Part shown: piece after piece, positions 9,105 to 17,698 of the stretch | Layout of the letters: every line of letters begins with the position of its first letter | How positions within the stretch are numbered: the stretch's first letter is position 1 | The notes under the pieces: generated by a model | Told to the model about the DNA's origin: nothing | What the model saw: the letters and a program-made list of their open reading frames with translations, nothing else | Database searches by the model: none | Program-made: the position numbers and the translations under genes | NCBI RefSeq assembly: GCF_040518285.1 | Contig: NZ_CP155449.1 | Location: forward strand, 744,001 to 808,000 | Origin: Knoellia sp. S7-12 | GTDB taxonomy: Bacteria > Actinomycetota > Actinomycetes > Actinomycetales > Dermatophilaceae | Length of the DNA: 64,000 nt | Reading direction: 5' to 3'

Positions 9105-10280
9105 ATGAGTACGGTGCTCGACCGTGTAGAGGAGCTGGCCGAGTTCCTTGGCGATCAGGCTGAGGAGGCTGACGACTTGGGCCGTCTGCCCGACGAGACG
9201 GCGAAGCGACTGCGGGCGACCGGCGTCGGCCGGATGCTCCAGCCCAAGGACTTTGAGGGTCTTGAGACCTCCCCTCTGGAGTTCTTCGAGGCCGTGCTCG
9301 CCATCGGTTCCCGCCACGGCTCCTCAGGGTGGGTCGCGGGCGTCGTCGGTGTGCACCCCTTTGAACTCGCCGTCGGAACCAGGCAGATGCAGGAGGAGGT
9401 ATGGGGAGGGGACCCGGACACTTGGGTGGCCTCACCCTATGCGCCGCTCGGGCGTGCTCGCCCGGTCGAGGGCGGCTTCATCTTCAGCGGTCGCTGGCCG
9501 TTCTCTTCAGGGACCGACCTGTGTGAATGGGTCGTCCTCGGCGGGATGATCACCGATCAGGACGGCGTCGTGGCCGGGTCCAACCCGCTACGCCACTTCA
9601 TTCTTCCGCGGCAGGACTACGAGATCATCGCCGACTCCTGGAACGTCGTTGGCCTTCGCGGGACCGGCAGCAAGGACGTCGTCATCAGGGATGCGTTTGT
9701 GCCGGCCCACCGGATCATCGACCCTCTGGACTTGGAGTCGGGGGCGGCCGCAGCTCAGGCGGGCCGCGGCGACGCCCCCCTATATCGGATGCCGTTCCAC
9801 ACGATGTTCAGTGGGACAATCGCCTGTGCGACCATCGCGCTGACCGAGGGCGCCCTCGCAGCGTTCGTCGCGCACAGCCGCTCGCGGATCAGCAGGGCTG
9901 GGCACCGGGTCAGCCAAGACCCGCACCAGCTCGCCAGCCTGGGGGCCGCAGCCGCCGACATCCAGGCCAGCCGGGTGCAATTCATGTCCGACATGGGCCG
10001 GCTCTGGGACCTCGCTCAGCGTGACGGGGCCATGCCCCTCGCGCTGCGCGCAGAGATCCGGCGCAACCAGGTCCGCGCGGTGCGGCGCTCGGTGGACGCC
10101 GTGGACCGTCTGGTGGCCCACGCCGGCGGGCATGCCATGCGCCTGGACAACCCCATCCAGCGCTTCTGGCGCGACGCCCATACCGGACTCGCCCACGTCT
10201 CCAACGTCGCGGACCCGGTGTATGCGGCCTACGGACTCAACCTCTACGGCAGGGAGATGCCCCCGGGCACCCGGCTGTAG
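9105..10280 (+). CDS. flavin-dependent monooxygenase, oxygenase component (HsaA/group D type)
   Basis: A 391-residue protein with the acyl-CoA-dehydrogenase fold used by two-component phenol hydroxylases such as HsaA and p-hydroxyphenylacetate 3-hydroxylase C2. It would use reduced flavin from a separate reductase to hydroxylate a phenol ortho to its OH, giving a catechol. Diagnostic segments are RMLQPKDF, SSGWVAGVVG, FSSGTD and the GLRGTGSKDV loop before the C-terminal helical bundle. The length equals HsaA (about 394). A GAGGAG site precedes the ATG. The likely reductase partner is the fusion protein at 15531-16715. It is strongly similar to 17699-18865 across its length. Confidence 0.85.
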   Translation: MSTVLDRVEELAEFLGDQAEEADDLGRLPDETAKRLRATGVGRMLQPKDFEGLETSPLEFFEAVLAIGSRHGSSGWVAGVVGVHPFELAVGTRQMQEEVWGGDPDTWVASPYAPLGRARPVEGGFIFSGRWPFSSGTDLCEWVVLGGMITDQDGVVAGSNPLRHFILPRQDYEIIADSWNVVGLRGTGSKDVVIRDAFVPAHRIIDPLDLESGAAAAQAGRGDAPLYRMPFHTMFSGTIACATIALTEGALAAFVAHSRSRISRAGHRVSQDPHQLASLGAAAADIQASRVQFMSDMGRLWDLAQRDGAMPLALRAEIRRNQVRAVRRSVDAVDRLVAHAGGHAMRLDNPIQRFWRDAHTGLAHVSNVADPVYAAYGLNLYGREMPPGTRL

Positions 10281-10319
10281 CCGGTCGTGTTCGTCGACGC
10301 CCTAGGTCCCGGCCGAGCC

Positions 10320-11186
10320 TCAGGACACCTCGGGCATGCGGAGGACGTAGGCGCGGCTGATCCCCTCGGCGGCCCGCCGGACGTGGCCCTCGATGCGCTC
10401 CCAGCTCGTCCCGTAGGCCGGGCCCGACGCCGAGATCGCGGCGATGGCCCTGCCGCCAACGATGATGGGGGCCGCGACGCACGAGAGCCCCAAGGCGCCC
10501 TCCTCTCGGTCATAAGCCACCCCGGCTTCGCGCACACGACGGAGCTCGCGGACGAACCGGCCCGGCTCGGTGATCGAGTTGCGGGTTCGCCGGGGCAGGC
10601 CCGACTCAACGACGGCCCGCACGGTCGCGCCGTCGCTGAAGGCCAGCATCGCCTTCCCAAGTCCGGTGCAGGACGCGGGGAGTCGGGCGCCCGGCACCGT
10701 CACGACCCGCGGCCACGTCGCGGCGTGCACCTTCTCGACATACACCACGTCCGTCCCCTCGAGGATGGCCAGATGAGCCGTAAGCCCGGTCTGCACGTGG
10801 AGCGAGCTGAGGTCGTGGATGGCGACGTCTCGTAACCCATTGGGTCGGCAGAAGCCGACCCTGCTGCCCAGCTCGAAGAGGGACAGTCCCAGGCGGTACT
10901 TGGCACCCGCGCGGGCCACGAAGCCGGCGCGCTCGAGGTCGGCGAGGAGCCGGAACGCTGTCGACTTCGGCATGCCGGCCCGACGTGCGAGTTCGCTCAC
11001 CCCCAGCTCGGGGACGGTGCCGCGGAACGCCGCCAGCAGCTCGAGCGCCTTGCCCACGGAGGTGATCTGTCGATCCTCCCCCAAGGAGGGGACCCGCTCG
11101 GTGGGCGAGCCCGTCGAAGGCCGCTCGCCCCCGCCTCGGTGTGCCGTGCCCGGGTTGGTGTGCGAGTTGTTGACGGTGGCGGTCAT
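10320..11186 (-). CDS. IclR-family transcriptional regulator
   Basis: A 288-residue regulator. An N-terminal winged HTH (SVGKALELLAAF, then LGVSELARRAGMPKSTAFRLL) is followed by an IclR effector-binding domain with the GLGKAMLAF and GVAYDREEGALGLSCVAAPI landmarks. About 35 extra polar residues precede the HTH. AAGGAG lies before the ATG on the minus strand. It is divergent from the ABC importer and convergent with the upstream monooxygenase, so it most likely controls the importer and/or the catabolic genes in response to an aromatic acid. Candidate binding half-sites lie in the divergent gap. Confidence 0.92.
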   Translation of the reverse strand: MTATVNNSHTNPGTAHRGGGERPSTGSPTERVPSLGEDRQITSVGKALELLAAFRGTVPELGVSELARRAGMPKSTAFRLLADLERAGFVARAGAKYRLGLSLFELGSRVGFCRPNGLRDVAIHDLSSLHVQTGLTAHLAILEGTDVVYVEKVHAATWPRVVTVPGARLPASCTGLGKAMLAFSDGATVRAVVESGLPRRTRNSITEPGRFVRELRRVREAGVAYDREEGALGLSCVAAPIIVGGRAIAAISASGPAYGTSWERIEGHVRRAAEGISRAYVLRMPEVS

Positions 11187-11245
11187 CGGTTCTCCTTCAC
11201 TGCCGCGAACTCATCGATGAGGCGGCGATCGTCCCGGCGTCCCGC

Positions 11246-11314
11246 TATTCCGGCTCATGGGACATTCGTGCCAGTATGCGGAACAAGGACCCTTTCACGA
11301 CGGCGTATTCCGCA
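11246..11314. promoter_or_regulatory. candidate IclR-type operator half-sites in divergent promoter region
   Basis: TATTCCG occurs at 11246-11252 and again at 11306-11312. Between them TGCGGAA at 11277-11283 forms an exact inverted pair with TTCCGCA at 11308-11314 across 24 bases. The related TTCCG half-site recurs before the second IclR gene near 19815, which makes a role in IclR-family binding plausible. No clean -35/-10 pair was assigned. Confidence 0.4.
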
Positions 11315-11481
11315 GGATGAGGTAAAGCACGTGCCGGGTATTTCGACCGTGTCACGGTCGTGTACTGCAGGGCGCACGAGCCGCACAACCCTCGTCACCG
11401 TGCTGCCAATTCTGGTCGCGCACAGTCGCCGACCTGCCGACGTCAATGGAGACTGGGCCTCGGCCCGAGACAGGAACCAAC

Positions 11482-12495
11482 ATGATCACTCTGGGCAGAA
11501 TCCGCCGCGCGGGGCTCGCCATCGTGGCAGTCGCCGCCGTCTCCCTCGTGGGGGCCTGCGGCTCCGACACGGAGAACCCCTCCGGTGCCGCCGCCAGCGG
11601 CGCCTCGGACGGCAAGGTCGAGACGCCGCAGGTGTCCGTCGCCGTCTTCCCGAGCTTCAACGCGCTCGGCGCGCAGGCCGCGAAGGCTGACGGCAGCTTC
11701 GACAGCGCGGGCCTGACAGTCACCTTGGCGACCATCGCCACCCCGGCCGAGGGCTTGCCACAGCTGCTGGGTGGGAAGGTCCAGTTCGCTCTCATGGACC
11801 TCACCGTGCCAGCTGTGGCACGGACCAAAGGTGTACCGCTGACGCTGGTCGCCCCCGGCGCCAAGGGCACAGCACCCAAGGACAACTTCGGTGTCGGCAA
11901 CCTGTGGGTCAAGGCCGACAGCCCGATCAAGACGATGAAGGACGTCCAGAACGCGACCTTCGGTATCCCCCAGATCAACAGTCAGATCTGGGTCGACATC
12001 CGTTCCGTCGTCGACGAGGCAGGTGGCGACTCCTCGAAGATCAAGTTCGTGGAGGTTCCCAACACGCTCTCCGCACTCAAGGCGGGCAACGTGGAGGTGA
12101 CCACGACGTCGGAGCCTGCAGGAACCGCGGCCCTGGCGGACCCGTCCATCCGAGTCCTCGGCGGTTACACCGCCGCCGGCGGCGACCTCGCGTACGCGTA
12201 CGTCACGACGCAGGAGTTCGCGAAGAAGAACCCCAATACGGTTAAGGCGTTCGAGGAAGCGATCCTCAAGGGCAACACCACGGTCAACACCGACCCGGCC
12301 AAGCGGTCCGAGGTCGCCGCGAGCTACATCAAGGCGCCGAAGGCGCTGCTCGACAAGGCGCACTACCCGGAGTTCAGTGTCGAGCCGATCAGTGAGGCGA
12401 ACGTGCAGACGGCCCTCGACCGCCTGATGAAGTACGGCCTGCTCGACAAGGCCAAGGCACCGAAGGCCGCCGACCTCGTCTTTGCCGGCAAGTAG
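11482..12495 (+). CDS. ABC transporter substrate-binding lipoprotein (NitT/TauT type)
   Basis: A 337-residue extracytoplasmic binding protein. The ATG at 11482 starts a lipoprotein signal (basic IRRAG, hydrophobic stretch, lipobox LVGACG), so it should be lipid-anchored outside the membrane; the longer frame from 11446 would disrupt this signal. The body resembles SsuA/TauA/NMT1 proteins that bind sulfonates, nitrate, pyrimidine precursors or phthalate-like aromatic acids. Linked to two permeases and an ATPase inside a catabolic cluster, it most likely captures an aromatic carboxylate or sulfonate (inference). A strong stem-loop separates it from the permease genes. Confidence 0.88.
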   Translation: MITLGRIRRAGLAIVAVAAVSLVGACGSDTENPSGAAASGASDGKVETPQVSVAVFPSFNALGAQAAKADGSFDSAGLTVTLATIATPAEGLPQLLGGKVQFALMDLTVPAVARTKGVPLTLVAPGAKGTAPKDNFGVGNLWVKADSPIKTMKDVQNATFGIPQINSQIWVDIRSVVDEAGGDSSKIKFVEVPNTLSALKAGNVEVTTTSEPAGTAALADPSIRVLGGYTAAGGDLAYAYVTTQEFAKKNPNTVKAFEEAILKGNTTVNTDPAKRSEVAASYIKAPKALLDKAHYPEFSVEPISEANVQTALDRLMKYGLLDKAKAPKAADLVFAGK

Positions 12496-12512
12496 ACCGA
12501 CCACCAGGACCA

Positions 12513-12550
12513 CGGCGCCGCGGCCCCCAGATGGGGCGACCGCGGCGCCG
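12513..12550 (+). terminator. strong stem-loop after binding-protein gene (attenuator or mRNA stabiliser)
   Basis: Perfect 11-base arms CGGCGCCGCGG (12513-12523) and CCGCGGCGCCG (12540-12550) enclose a second stem CCCC-AGAT-GGGG. There is no U-tract, and the permease follows 19 bases later. Partial termination or 3'-end protection, giving more binding protein than permease, is the usual reading of such a hairpin. Confidence 0.6.
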
Positions 12551-12568
12551 GACCGGAAGGAGAACCGC

Positions 12569-13360
12569 ATGGCGCAACCGAGCCGAACACGCGCGGCCCG
12601 AGGCGCTGTCGTCGCCCGGCAGGCGGCGGCGTGCGCGATCGCCCTGGTGATCTGGCACCTGTTCGCCACGGGTCCGGGTGAGGCGGCTGATGTTCCGACG
12701 CCGTGGCGGACGCTGGTGACGGCGATCAACATGGCACAGGGCAGTGACTACTGGACCGCAGTCGGCAACACCCTGCTCACCGCGAATCTCGGCCTCCTGC
12801 TCTCGGTCGCCGTGGGTGTGCCGCTGGGCCTGGTCAACGGGGCCAGCCGCAAGGTCACCCTGAGCTCACAGTTCGTCGTCGACTTCGGGCGCACTATTCC
12901 GGGCATCGCTATCCTCCCGTTGGTCCTCCTGCTGTTCGGCGGCACAAGGACCATGGCCTTGGTCCTCGTGATGTTCGGTGCCGTCTGGCCAATGCTCGTG
13001 CAGGCGACCTACGCCGTGCAGCAGGTCTCGCCGCAGATGCGACAGGTGGGCGCAGCCTTCCACCTCAGCACCTTGGATCGGATCCGGGCCATCTACCTGC
13101 CCAGCGCCATGCCGTTCCTCACCACTGGTCTGCGTATTGCTGCCACCATCAGCCTCCTCCTCGCGATCTCGGCAGAGTTCCTCGGGGGCACCGACGGGAT
13201 CGGGCGCAGTCTCTTCAACGCCCTCACCGTGAACAACCCCGACGAGATGTTCGTCTACGCCTTCACAGCGGCGTTCATGGGGGTCGGATTGAACCTCGTC
13301 CTGCTCGCCGCGCAACGTCGGTTGCTGTGGTGGCACCCCTCGCAGAGAGAAAGCGGCTGA
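12569..13360 (+). CDS. ABC transporter permease (SsuC/TauC type)
   Basis: A 263-residue inner-membrane permease with about six helices. The coupling loop is an EAA-like segment (MRQVGAAFHLSTLDRIRAIYLPSAMP), typical of the SsuC/TauC/NrtB family. The ATG at 12569 follows AAGGAG; the frame extends further upstream through the hairpin, but that part is not protein-like. It pairs with the permease encoded two bases after its stop to form the translocation pore. Confidence 0.88.
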   Translation: MAQPSRTRAARGAVVARQAAACAIALVIWHLFATGPGEAADVPTPWRTLVTAINMAQGSDYWTAVGNTLLTANLGLLLSVAVGVPLGLVNGASRKVTLSSQFVVDFGRTIPGIAILPLVLLLFGGTRTMALVLVMFGAVWPMLVQATYAVQQVSPQMRQVGAAFHLSTLDRIRAIYLPSAMPFLTTGLRIAATISLLLAISAEFLGGTDGIGRSLFNALTVNNPDEMFVYAFTAAFMGVGLNLVLLAAQRRLLWWHPSQRESG

Positions 13361-13361
13361 T

Positions 13362-14144
13362 ATGAAGTCCTGGCGCTCGAAGATTCTGTGGGAGATCTGG
13401 CTCCCCGCCTTGCTGGTTGCGCTCTGGTGGTTCGCCAGTGCCAAGAGCACGTCCTTCTACTTTCCACCGCTGTCCACAATCCTCACGGAGTTCCGGGCAC
13501 TCTGGATCTTCGAGAACGTCCCCACCCAGATCGTTCCAAGCCTGGCCCGGCTCGGGGCGGGCTTCGCCATCGCTGTCGTTGGCGGGGTCGCCCTGGGGCT
13601 GCTCCTGGGCTCGGTCCGCTGGCTGGAAGAGGCCACCCGACCGATCATTGAGTTCCTGAGGGCGACCCCCGGCGTCGCCGTGCTGCCCATCATGATGCTT
13701 GTCCTCGGCATCGGCACCTCGATGAAGATCGGCATCATCGCTCTGGTGAGCGCCTGGCCCATTCTCCTCAACACGATCGACGGAGTCCGGTCGGTCGAGC
13801 CCGTCCTGCGCGACGTGTCCAACAGCTATCGCCTCTCCAAATGGGATCGGATCCGCTATATCACCCTGCCCACGGCGATGCCGCAGATCTTCGCGGGAGC
13901 CCGGACGGCGTTGGCCATCGGGGTCGTCGCCATGGTCATCTCCGAGATGGTGGGCACTCCTGGCGGGATGGGGTACTTCATCCTGAGCTCGCAGCGCGAG
14001 TTCAACATTCCGGCGATGTGGACGGGGATCATTGCCCTCGGCATCGTCGGCTATCTGCTCAACAAGCTCTTCGGCCTCGTGGAGAACCGGGTCCTGAGCT
14101 GGCACAAAGGCATGATGTCCCACCACGAAGGAGCCGGATCATGA
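13362..14144 (+). CDS. ABC transporter permease (SsuC/TauC type), second subunit
   Basis: A 260-residue permease with the same topology as its neighbour. The EAA-like loop (LRDVSNSYRLSKWDRIRYITLPTAMPQIF) contacts the ATPase. ATRPIIEFLRATPGVAVLPIMML is the conserved segment of this family. Two different permease genes in one NitT/TauT system imply a heterodimeric pore, whereas many relatives use a homodimer. Its stop overlaps the ATPase start (ATGA). Confidence 0.9.
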   Translation: MKSWRSKILWEIWLPALLVALWWFASAKSTSFYFPPLSTILTEFRALWIFENVPTQIVPSLARLGAGFAIAVVGGVALGLLLGSVRWLEEATRPIIEFLRATPGVAVLPIMMLVLGIGTSMKIGIIALVSAWPILLNTIDGVRSVEPVLRDVSNSYRLSKWDRIRYITLPTAMPQIFAGARTALAIGVVAMVISEMVGTPGGMGYFILSSQREFNIPAMWTGIIALGIVGYLLNKLFGLVENRVLSWHKGMMSHHEGAGS

Positions 14145-14974
14145 GTGTCACCCCACATCGCAACGCGACCGACGACACAGTCCTGGAGGTCAACGGACTG
14201 GGCCACTCCTACGGGGACCACGTCGTCCTTGAAGGTCTGGACTTCACGGTGTCGACGGGTAAGTTCGTTTGCATCGTTGGACCCTCTGGCGCCGGCAAGA
14301 CGACGCTCCTGCAGTGCCTGACGGGGCTGCGGAAGCCGACGAGGGGCAGCGTCGTCTTCGAGGGTGAGCCCGTCAAGGGCACCCCGCGCGGCATGGCCGT
14401 GGTGTTCCAGGACTACAGCAGATCGCTCATGCCCTGGCTGCGGGTCCTCGAGAACGTTGCGTTGCCCCTGAGGTCAGCAGGGATGGGCAAGACGGAGCGG
14501 ATCGCCCAAGCCAAGGAGGCGCTGGCGGAGGTCGGCTTGGCCGACTTCACTCATGCCTATCCGTGGCAGCTGTCGGGCGGTATGCAGCAGCGCGTGGCGA
14601 TCGCACGGGCCCTCGCCTTCCGGCCTCACGCCATCGTCATGGATGAGCCGTTCGCCTCAGTCGACGCCCAGACCCGCGCCGACCTCGAGGATCTGGTCAT
14701 CGGCCTCAAGGAGCGGCTGGGCATCACCGTGCTGCTGGTCACGCACGACATCGACGAAGCGGTCTACCTCGCGGATACCGTCCTCGTCCTCGCGGGCAAG
14801 CCGGCGAGCGTGGCGGCACTGATCGACGTCGACCTGCCCGTGCCCCGTGACCAGCTCGACACCAAGGCCCTGCCACGCTTCGCGGAGCTGCGCAGCGAGG
14901 TCTACACGTTGATCCGTAGACCTGTAGCAGCGGACGGGGCCACCCCGAGCACGACGCTCACCGTCGCTCCGTAG
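14141..14974 (+). CDS. ABC transporter ATP-binding protein (SsuB/TauB type)
   Basis: A 277-residue ATPase with Walker A GPSGAGKTT (around residue 48), Q-loop VVFQDYSRS, signature LSGGMQQR, Walker B AIVMDEPFASVD and the switch histidine in LLVTHDIDEA. All catalytic elements are present. The ATG at 14141 is coupled to the permease stop; a frame open to 13841 lies inside the permease and is not used. It energises the importer formed by the three preceding genes. Confidence 0.93.
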   Translation: MSVTPHRNATDDTVLEVNGLGHSYGDHVVLEGLDFTVSTGKFVCIVGPSGAGKTTLLQCLTGLRKPTRGSVVFEGEPVKGTPRGMAVVFQDYSRSLMPWLRVLENVALPLRSAGMGKTERIAQAKEALAEVGLADFTHAYPWQLSGGMQQRVAIARALAFRPHAIVMDEPFASVDAQTRADLEDLVIGLKERLGITVLLVTHDIDEAVYLADTVLVLAGKPASVAALIDVDLPVPRDQLDTKALPRFAELRSEVYTLIRRPVAADGATPSTTLTVAP

Positions 14975-14984
14975 GCGGCCGGCC

Positions 14985-15419
14985 GTGAGCCGTGTTCACC
15001 CCGCCTGCCTCGGGACGGCGGTCGCCAAGGCGGTCGCCGACGAGGTGCTGGCGTCAGCCGCGGCCCGGGGGCTGACGGTGAGCGTGGCCATCGTCGACGA
15101 GCGCGGGTTCGACCTGGTCGTCCTTCGGGGGGCCGGCGCCTCGTGGTTCACCCCCGACGCGGCCCGGGCCAAGGCGCGGACCGCGGCGGCCTTCGCCCGT
15201 TCGTCAGAGAGCCTCGGCGGCATGCGAAAGAAATATCCGGACCTGTTCGATCTCATCGCCGACAGCCTTGCCTTCGCCCCCACCTGCCTCCCGGGAGGCC
15301 TACCCGTCGAGGTCGACGGTCACGTGCTCGGCGCAATCGGCGTCAGTGGCGCCCCACCCGACGAGGACGTCACTCTCGGCCGGGACGCCCTGACGAGAAT
15401 TCTCGAGGGAACCTCGTGA
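14985..15419 (+). CDS. GlcG/HbpS-family protein
   Basis: A 144-residue single-domain protein of the GlcG/HbpS fold, recognised by SVAIVDERGFDLVVLRGAGASWFTPDAARAKA-type sequence and the VDGHVLGAIGVSGAPPDEDV end. Members bind haem or small ligands, and many sit in aromatic or glycolate catabolic operons without a known reaction. The GTG start has only a weak ribosome site and lies 10 bases after the ATPase stop, so it is probably co-transcribed with the importer. Confidence 0.75.
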   Translation: MSRVHPACLGTAVAKAVADEVLASAAARGLTVSVAIVDERGFDLVVLRGAGASWFTPDAARAKARTAAAFARSSESLGGMRKKYPDLFDLIADSLAFAPTCLPGGLPVEVDGHVLGAIGVSGAPPDEDVTLGRDALTRILEGTS

Positions 15420-15424
15420 CGGGC

Positions 15425-15447
15425 GCCGTCCCGAGGTGCGGGACGGC
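15425..15447 (+). terminator. hairpin after the importer operon
   Basis: Eight-base perfect arms GCCGTCCC (15425-15432) and GGGACGGC (15440-15447) enclose a 7-base loop just after the GlcG-like gene. No U-tract is present, as is common in high-GC actinobacteria. It may separate the importer transcript from the reductase gene. Confidence 0.5.
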
Positions 15448-15530
15448 CGCCTAGGCCGACGCGGCACCGCCCGCGACACTCGAAGATGGATGGCCACCAC
15501 GGCCGCACCCACCGAACCAGGAGGCATGAC

Positions 15531-16715
15531 GTGACGCACCCCGACGTGGCACCCAAGGAACCGCACGCGGGCATCGACCCAGCCCTGTACCGCGAGACCC
15601 TCGGGCACTATCCGACCGGGGTCGCGGTCGTCACGGGTATCGCCGATGACGGCCTCCCGGCAGGCATGGTCGTCGGTTCCTTCACGTCGGTTTCCCTTGA
15701 CCCGCCACTGGTGGCCTTCCTGCCCACACGTGACTCGGGCAGCTTCGCCCGGCTACGCACCGGCGCGACCTTCTGCATCAACGTGCTTGCGGCTGACCAG
15801 GAGTCCACGTGCCGGCGTTTCGCGTCGCGTGCCGTCGACAAGTTTGAGGGCGTCGCCTGGTCGCCCGCTCCGGGCGGGGCACCCATCCTCGACGGCGCGG
15901 TGTCGTGGATCGAGTGCACCTACGAGGACGTGCTCGACGGCGGGGACCACTACATCGTGCTTGGGCGGATCCGCGACCTCGCTGTGGCGCGACCGTCGTT
16001 GCCGCTGCTGTTCTTCCAAGGTGGCTACGGGCGCTTCGCCCCACCCTCGTTGGTCGCGCCCTCGCACCCCGACCTCATCCACGCGGTGAGGCTGGCGGAG
16101 CTGGCCAGGGGGGACATCGAACAGCTCAGCGCCGAGCACGAGGTGGACTGCGCCGTGCTGGCAAAGGTCGGCGGGGACGTCGTCTTCGTCCTCACCGCCA
16201 ACCGGTCCGAAAAACCTACGACACCGTCCGTCGGTCACCGCGTCCCACTCGTCCCGCCCCTGGGATCCGTTTTCCTGCGCGACGCACCCGAGGAGGATGT
16301 GAACGACTGGCTCGCCCGGGCGCCCGGACAGGACGACGCCACCCGCGAGGTCTTCCGCCGCAACGTCGACCGCGTCCGCGAGCGCGGCTACTCGGTGTCA
16401 CTCATGCCCGACCCCTCGGTCGATCGCATCTCGCTCATGACGGACTACTCCTCCACGGAGCGCACGCCGCAGCACGAGCGCCGGATGAAGCAGATGATCG
16501 CGGACACGGCGCTGCTCTACGAGCCGGACCTCGAGCCCGACCGCACTTACCACCTGCACTCGATCGTCGTCCCCGTCCCGGTTCCCCCCGAGATGCCGCA
16601 GATCGCGATGCGAATGTCCGGCTTGCCCACCGACGCGTCGCTGGCCCAACTGGACGCGTGGGTCGACGCCTTGTCCCGCGCGGCGAACACCGCTGCCGCA
16701 CGACTCTGCCGGTAA
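15531..16715 (+). CDS. flavin reductase fused to an IclR-like effector-binding domain
   Basis: A 394-residue protein. Residues about 14-170 are a complete HpaC/HsaB-type flavin reductase (YPTGVAVVTG, GMVVGSFTSVSLDPPLVAF, FCINVLAADQ, a C-terminal HYIVLGRI strand). Residues about 178-390 read like the ligand-binding half of an IclR regulator (LAELARG, then GHRVPLVPPLGSVFL, then RNVDRVRERGYSVSLM), with no HTH anywhere. HsaB alone is about 190 residues. It should supply reduced flavin to the flanking oxygenases, and the extra domain suggests allosteric control by the aromatic substrate. The ligand-controlled reductase C1 of p-hydroxyphenylacetate hydroxylase is a functional precedent, but with a different extra domain. 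AGGAGG at 15519 fixes the GTG start. Confidence 0.85.
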   Translation: MTHPDVAPKEPHAGIDPALYRETLGHYPTGVAVVTGIADDGLPAGMVVGSFTSVSLDPPLVAFLPTRDSGSFARLRTGATFCINVLAADQESTCRRFASRAVDKFEGVAWSPAPGGAPILDGAVSWIECTYEDVLDGGDHYIVLGRIRDLAVARPSLPLLFFQGGYGRFAPPSLVAPSHPDLIHAVRLAELARGDIEQLSAEHEVDCAVLAKVGGDVVFVLTANRSEKPTTPSVGHRVPLVPPLGSVFLRDAPEEDVNDWLARAPGQDDATREVFRRNVDRVRERGYSVSLMPDPSVDRISLMTDYSSTERTPQHERRMKQMIADTALLYEPDLEPDRTYHLHSIVVPVPVPPEMPQIAMRMSGLPTDASLAQLDAWVDALSRAANTAAARLCR

Positions 16716-16817
16716 TAGGTCCGGAGAGGGCATTCCGCCAGTCGGCACGCTCGGCTATGCGGCAGTCCGGTCGGGACACAGGATGACGCACACAAGCCCA
16801 ACGGAAAGGACCTCACA

Positions 16818-17687
16818 ATGACGGCACGAGTTAAGGCTCTCGGTTACGCGGTGGTCGGAAGCACCGACCCGGCGGCATGGCAGGAGTTCGGTTCCGGACT
16901 GCTAGGACTGCAGGTGGCCCACAGCAGCGAGGACAGGCTCACCCTGCGGATGGACCAGTTCGTCCATCGCTTCGACATCCGTCGTGCCGCCACCGACGGC
17001 GTGATCGCCATCGGTTGGGACGTCGGGAACCCCGCTGCCCTCGGGGAGATCACGGCCCGGCTCACCTCGGCCGGCTACGAGGTCACGACACGTGACGCCG
17101 AAGCCGCGACAGAACGCAGCGTCAGCGGGCTAGCCAGCTTCCGGGACCCCGACGACAACTACGACATCGAGCTGTTCTGGGGCCTGCGCAACGCGGCCGA
17201 GCGATTCGTCTCGCCCACTGGGGCGACCTTCGTCGCGGGGGACCTCGGCGTTGGCCATGCCTTCCAGGTGGTGCGTGACGAGCAGGTGTACACCGAGCTC
17301 TACCTCGATCTGTTGGGCTTCCGACTCAGCGACCACATCGACATGCCCGGGGGAGTGTCCGGGGTCTTCACCCACTGCAACCCACGGCATCACTCGTTCG
17401 CGTTCGCCGCGTCGCCGAACCGCCCGATCGGGGTGGGTCACTTCATGTTCGAGGTGGACGACCTCGACATCGTCGGCCGCTCGTACGACCACGTGCTCGC
17501 CGGGGCCGCTCCGATCCTCTCCACGTTCGGCAAGCACACCAACGACAAGATGGTCTCGTACTACGTGCGTTCCCCCTCCGGCTTTGGCATCGAGTACGGC
17601 ACGGACGGCATCCTCATCGACGACGAGTCCTGGCTCCCCACCCGTTACGACGTGGCGCACTACTGGGGCCACCACCGCACCCCATGA
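16818..17687 (+). CDS. type I extradiol (catechol 2,3-) dioxygenase, BphC/HsaC-like
   Basis: A 289-residue two-domain vicinal-oxygen-chelate enzyme that opens a catechol ring next to the hydroxyls. Fe(II) ligands are visible as His147 (GHAFQVV), His208 (GVGHFMFEV) and Glu259 (FGIEYGTDG), very near BphC positions 146, 210 and 260. The catalytic His region (CNPRHHSFAF) is also present. The N-terminal domain is the non-catalytic copy. AAAGGA precedes the ATG. It lies between the reductase fusion and the second monooxygenase, so it very probably cleaves the product of these hydroxylases. Confidence 0.93.
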   Translation: MTARVKALGYAVVGSTDPAAWQEFGSGLLGLQVAHSSEDRLTLRMDQFVHRFDIRRAATDGVIAIGWDVGNPAALGEITARLTSAGYEVTTRDAEAATERSVSGLASFRDPDDNYDIELFWGLRNAAERFVSPTGATFVAGDLGVGHAFQVVRDEQVYTELYLDLLGFRLSDHIDMPGGVSGVFTHCNPRHHSFAFAASPNRPIGVGHFMFEVDDLDIVGRSYDHVLAGAAPILSTFGKHTNDKMVSYYVRSPSGFGIEYGTDGILIDDESWLPTRYDVAHYWGHHRTP

Positions 17688-17698
17688 AAGGAAGGGCC

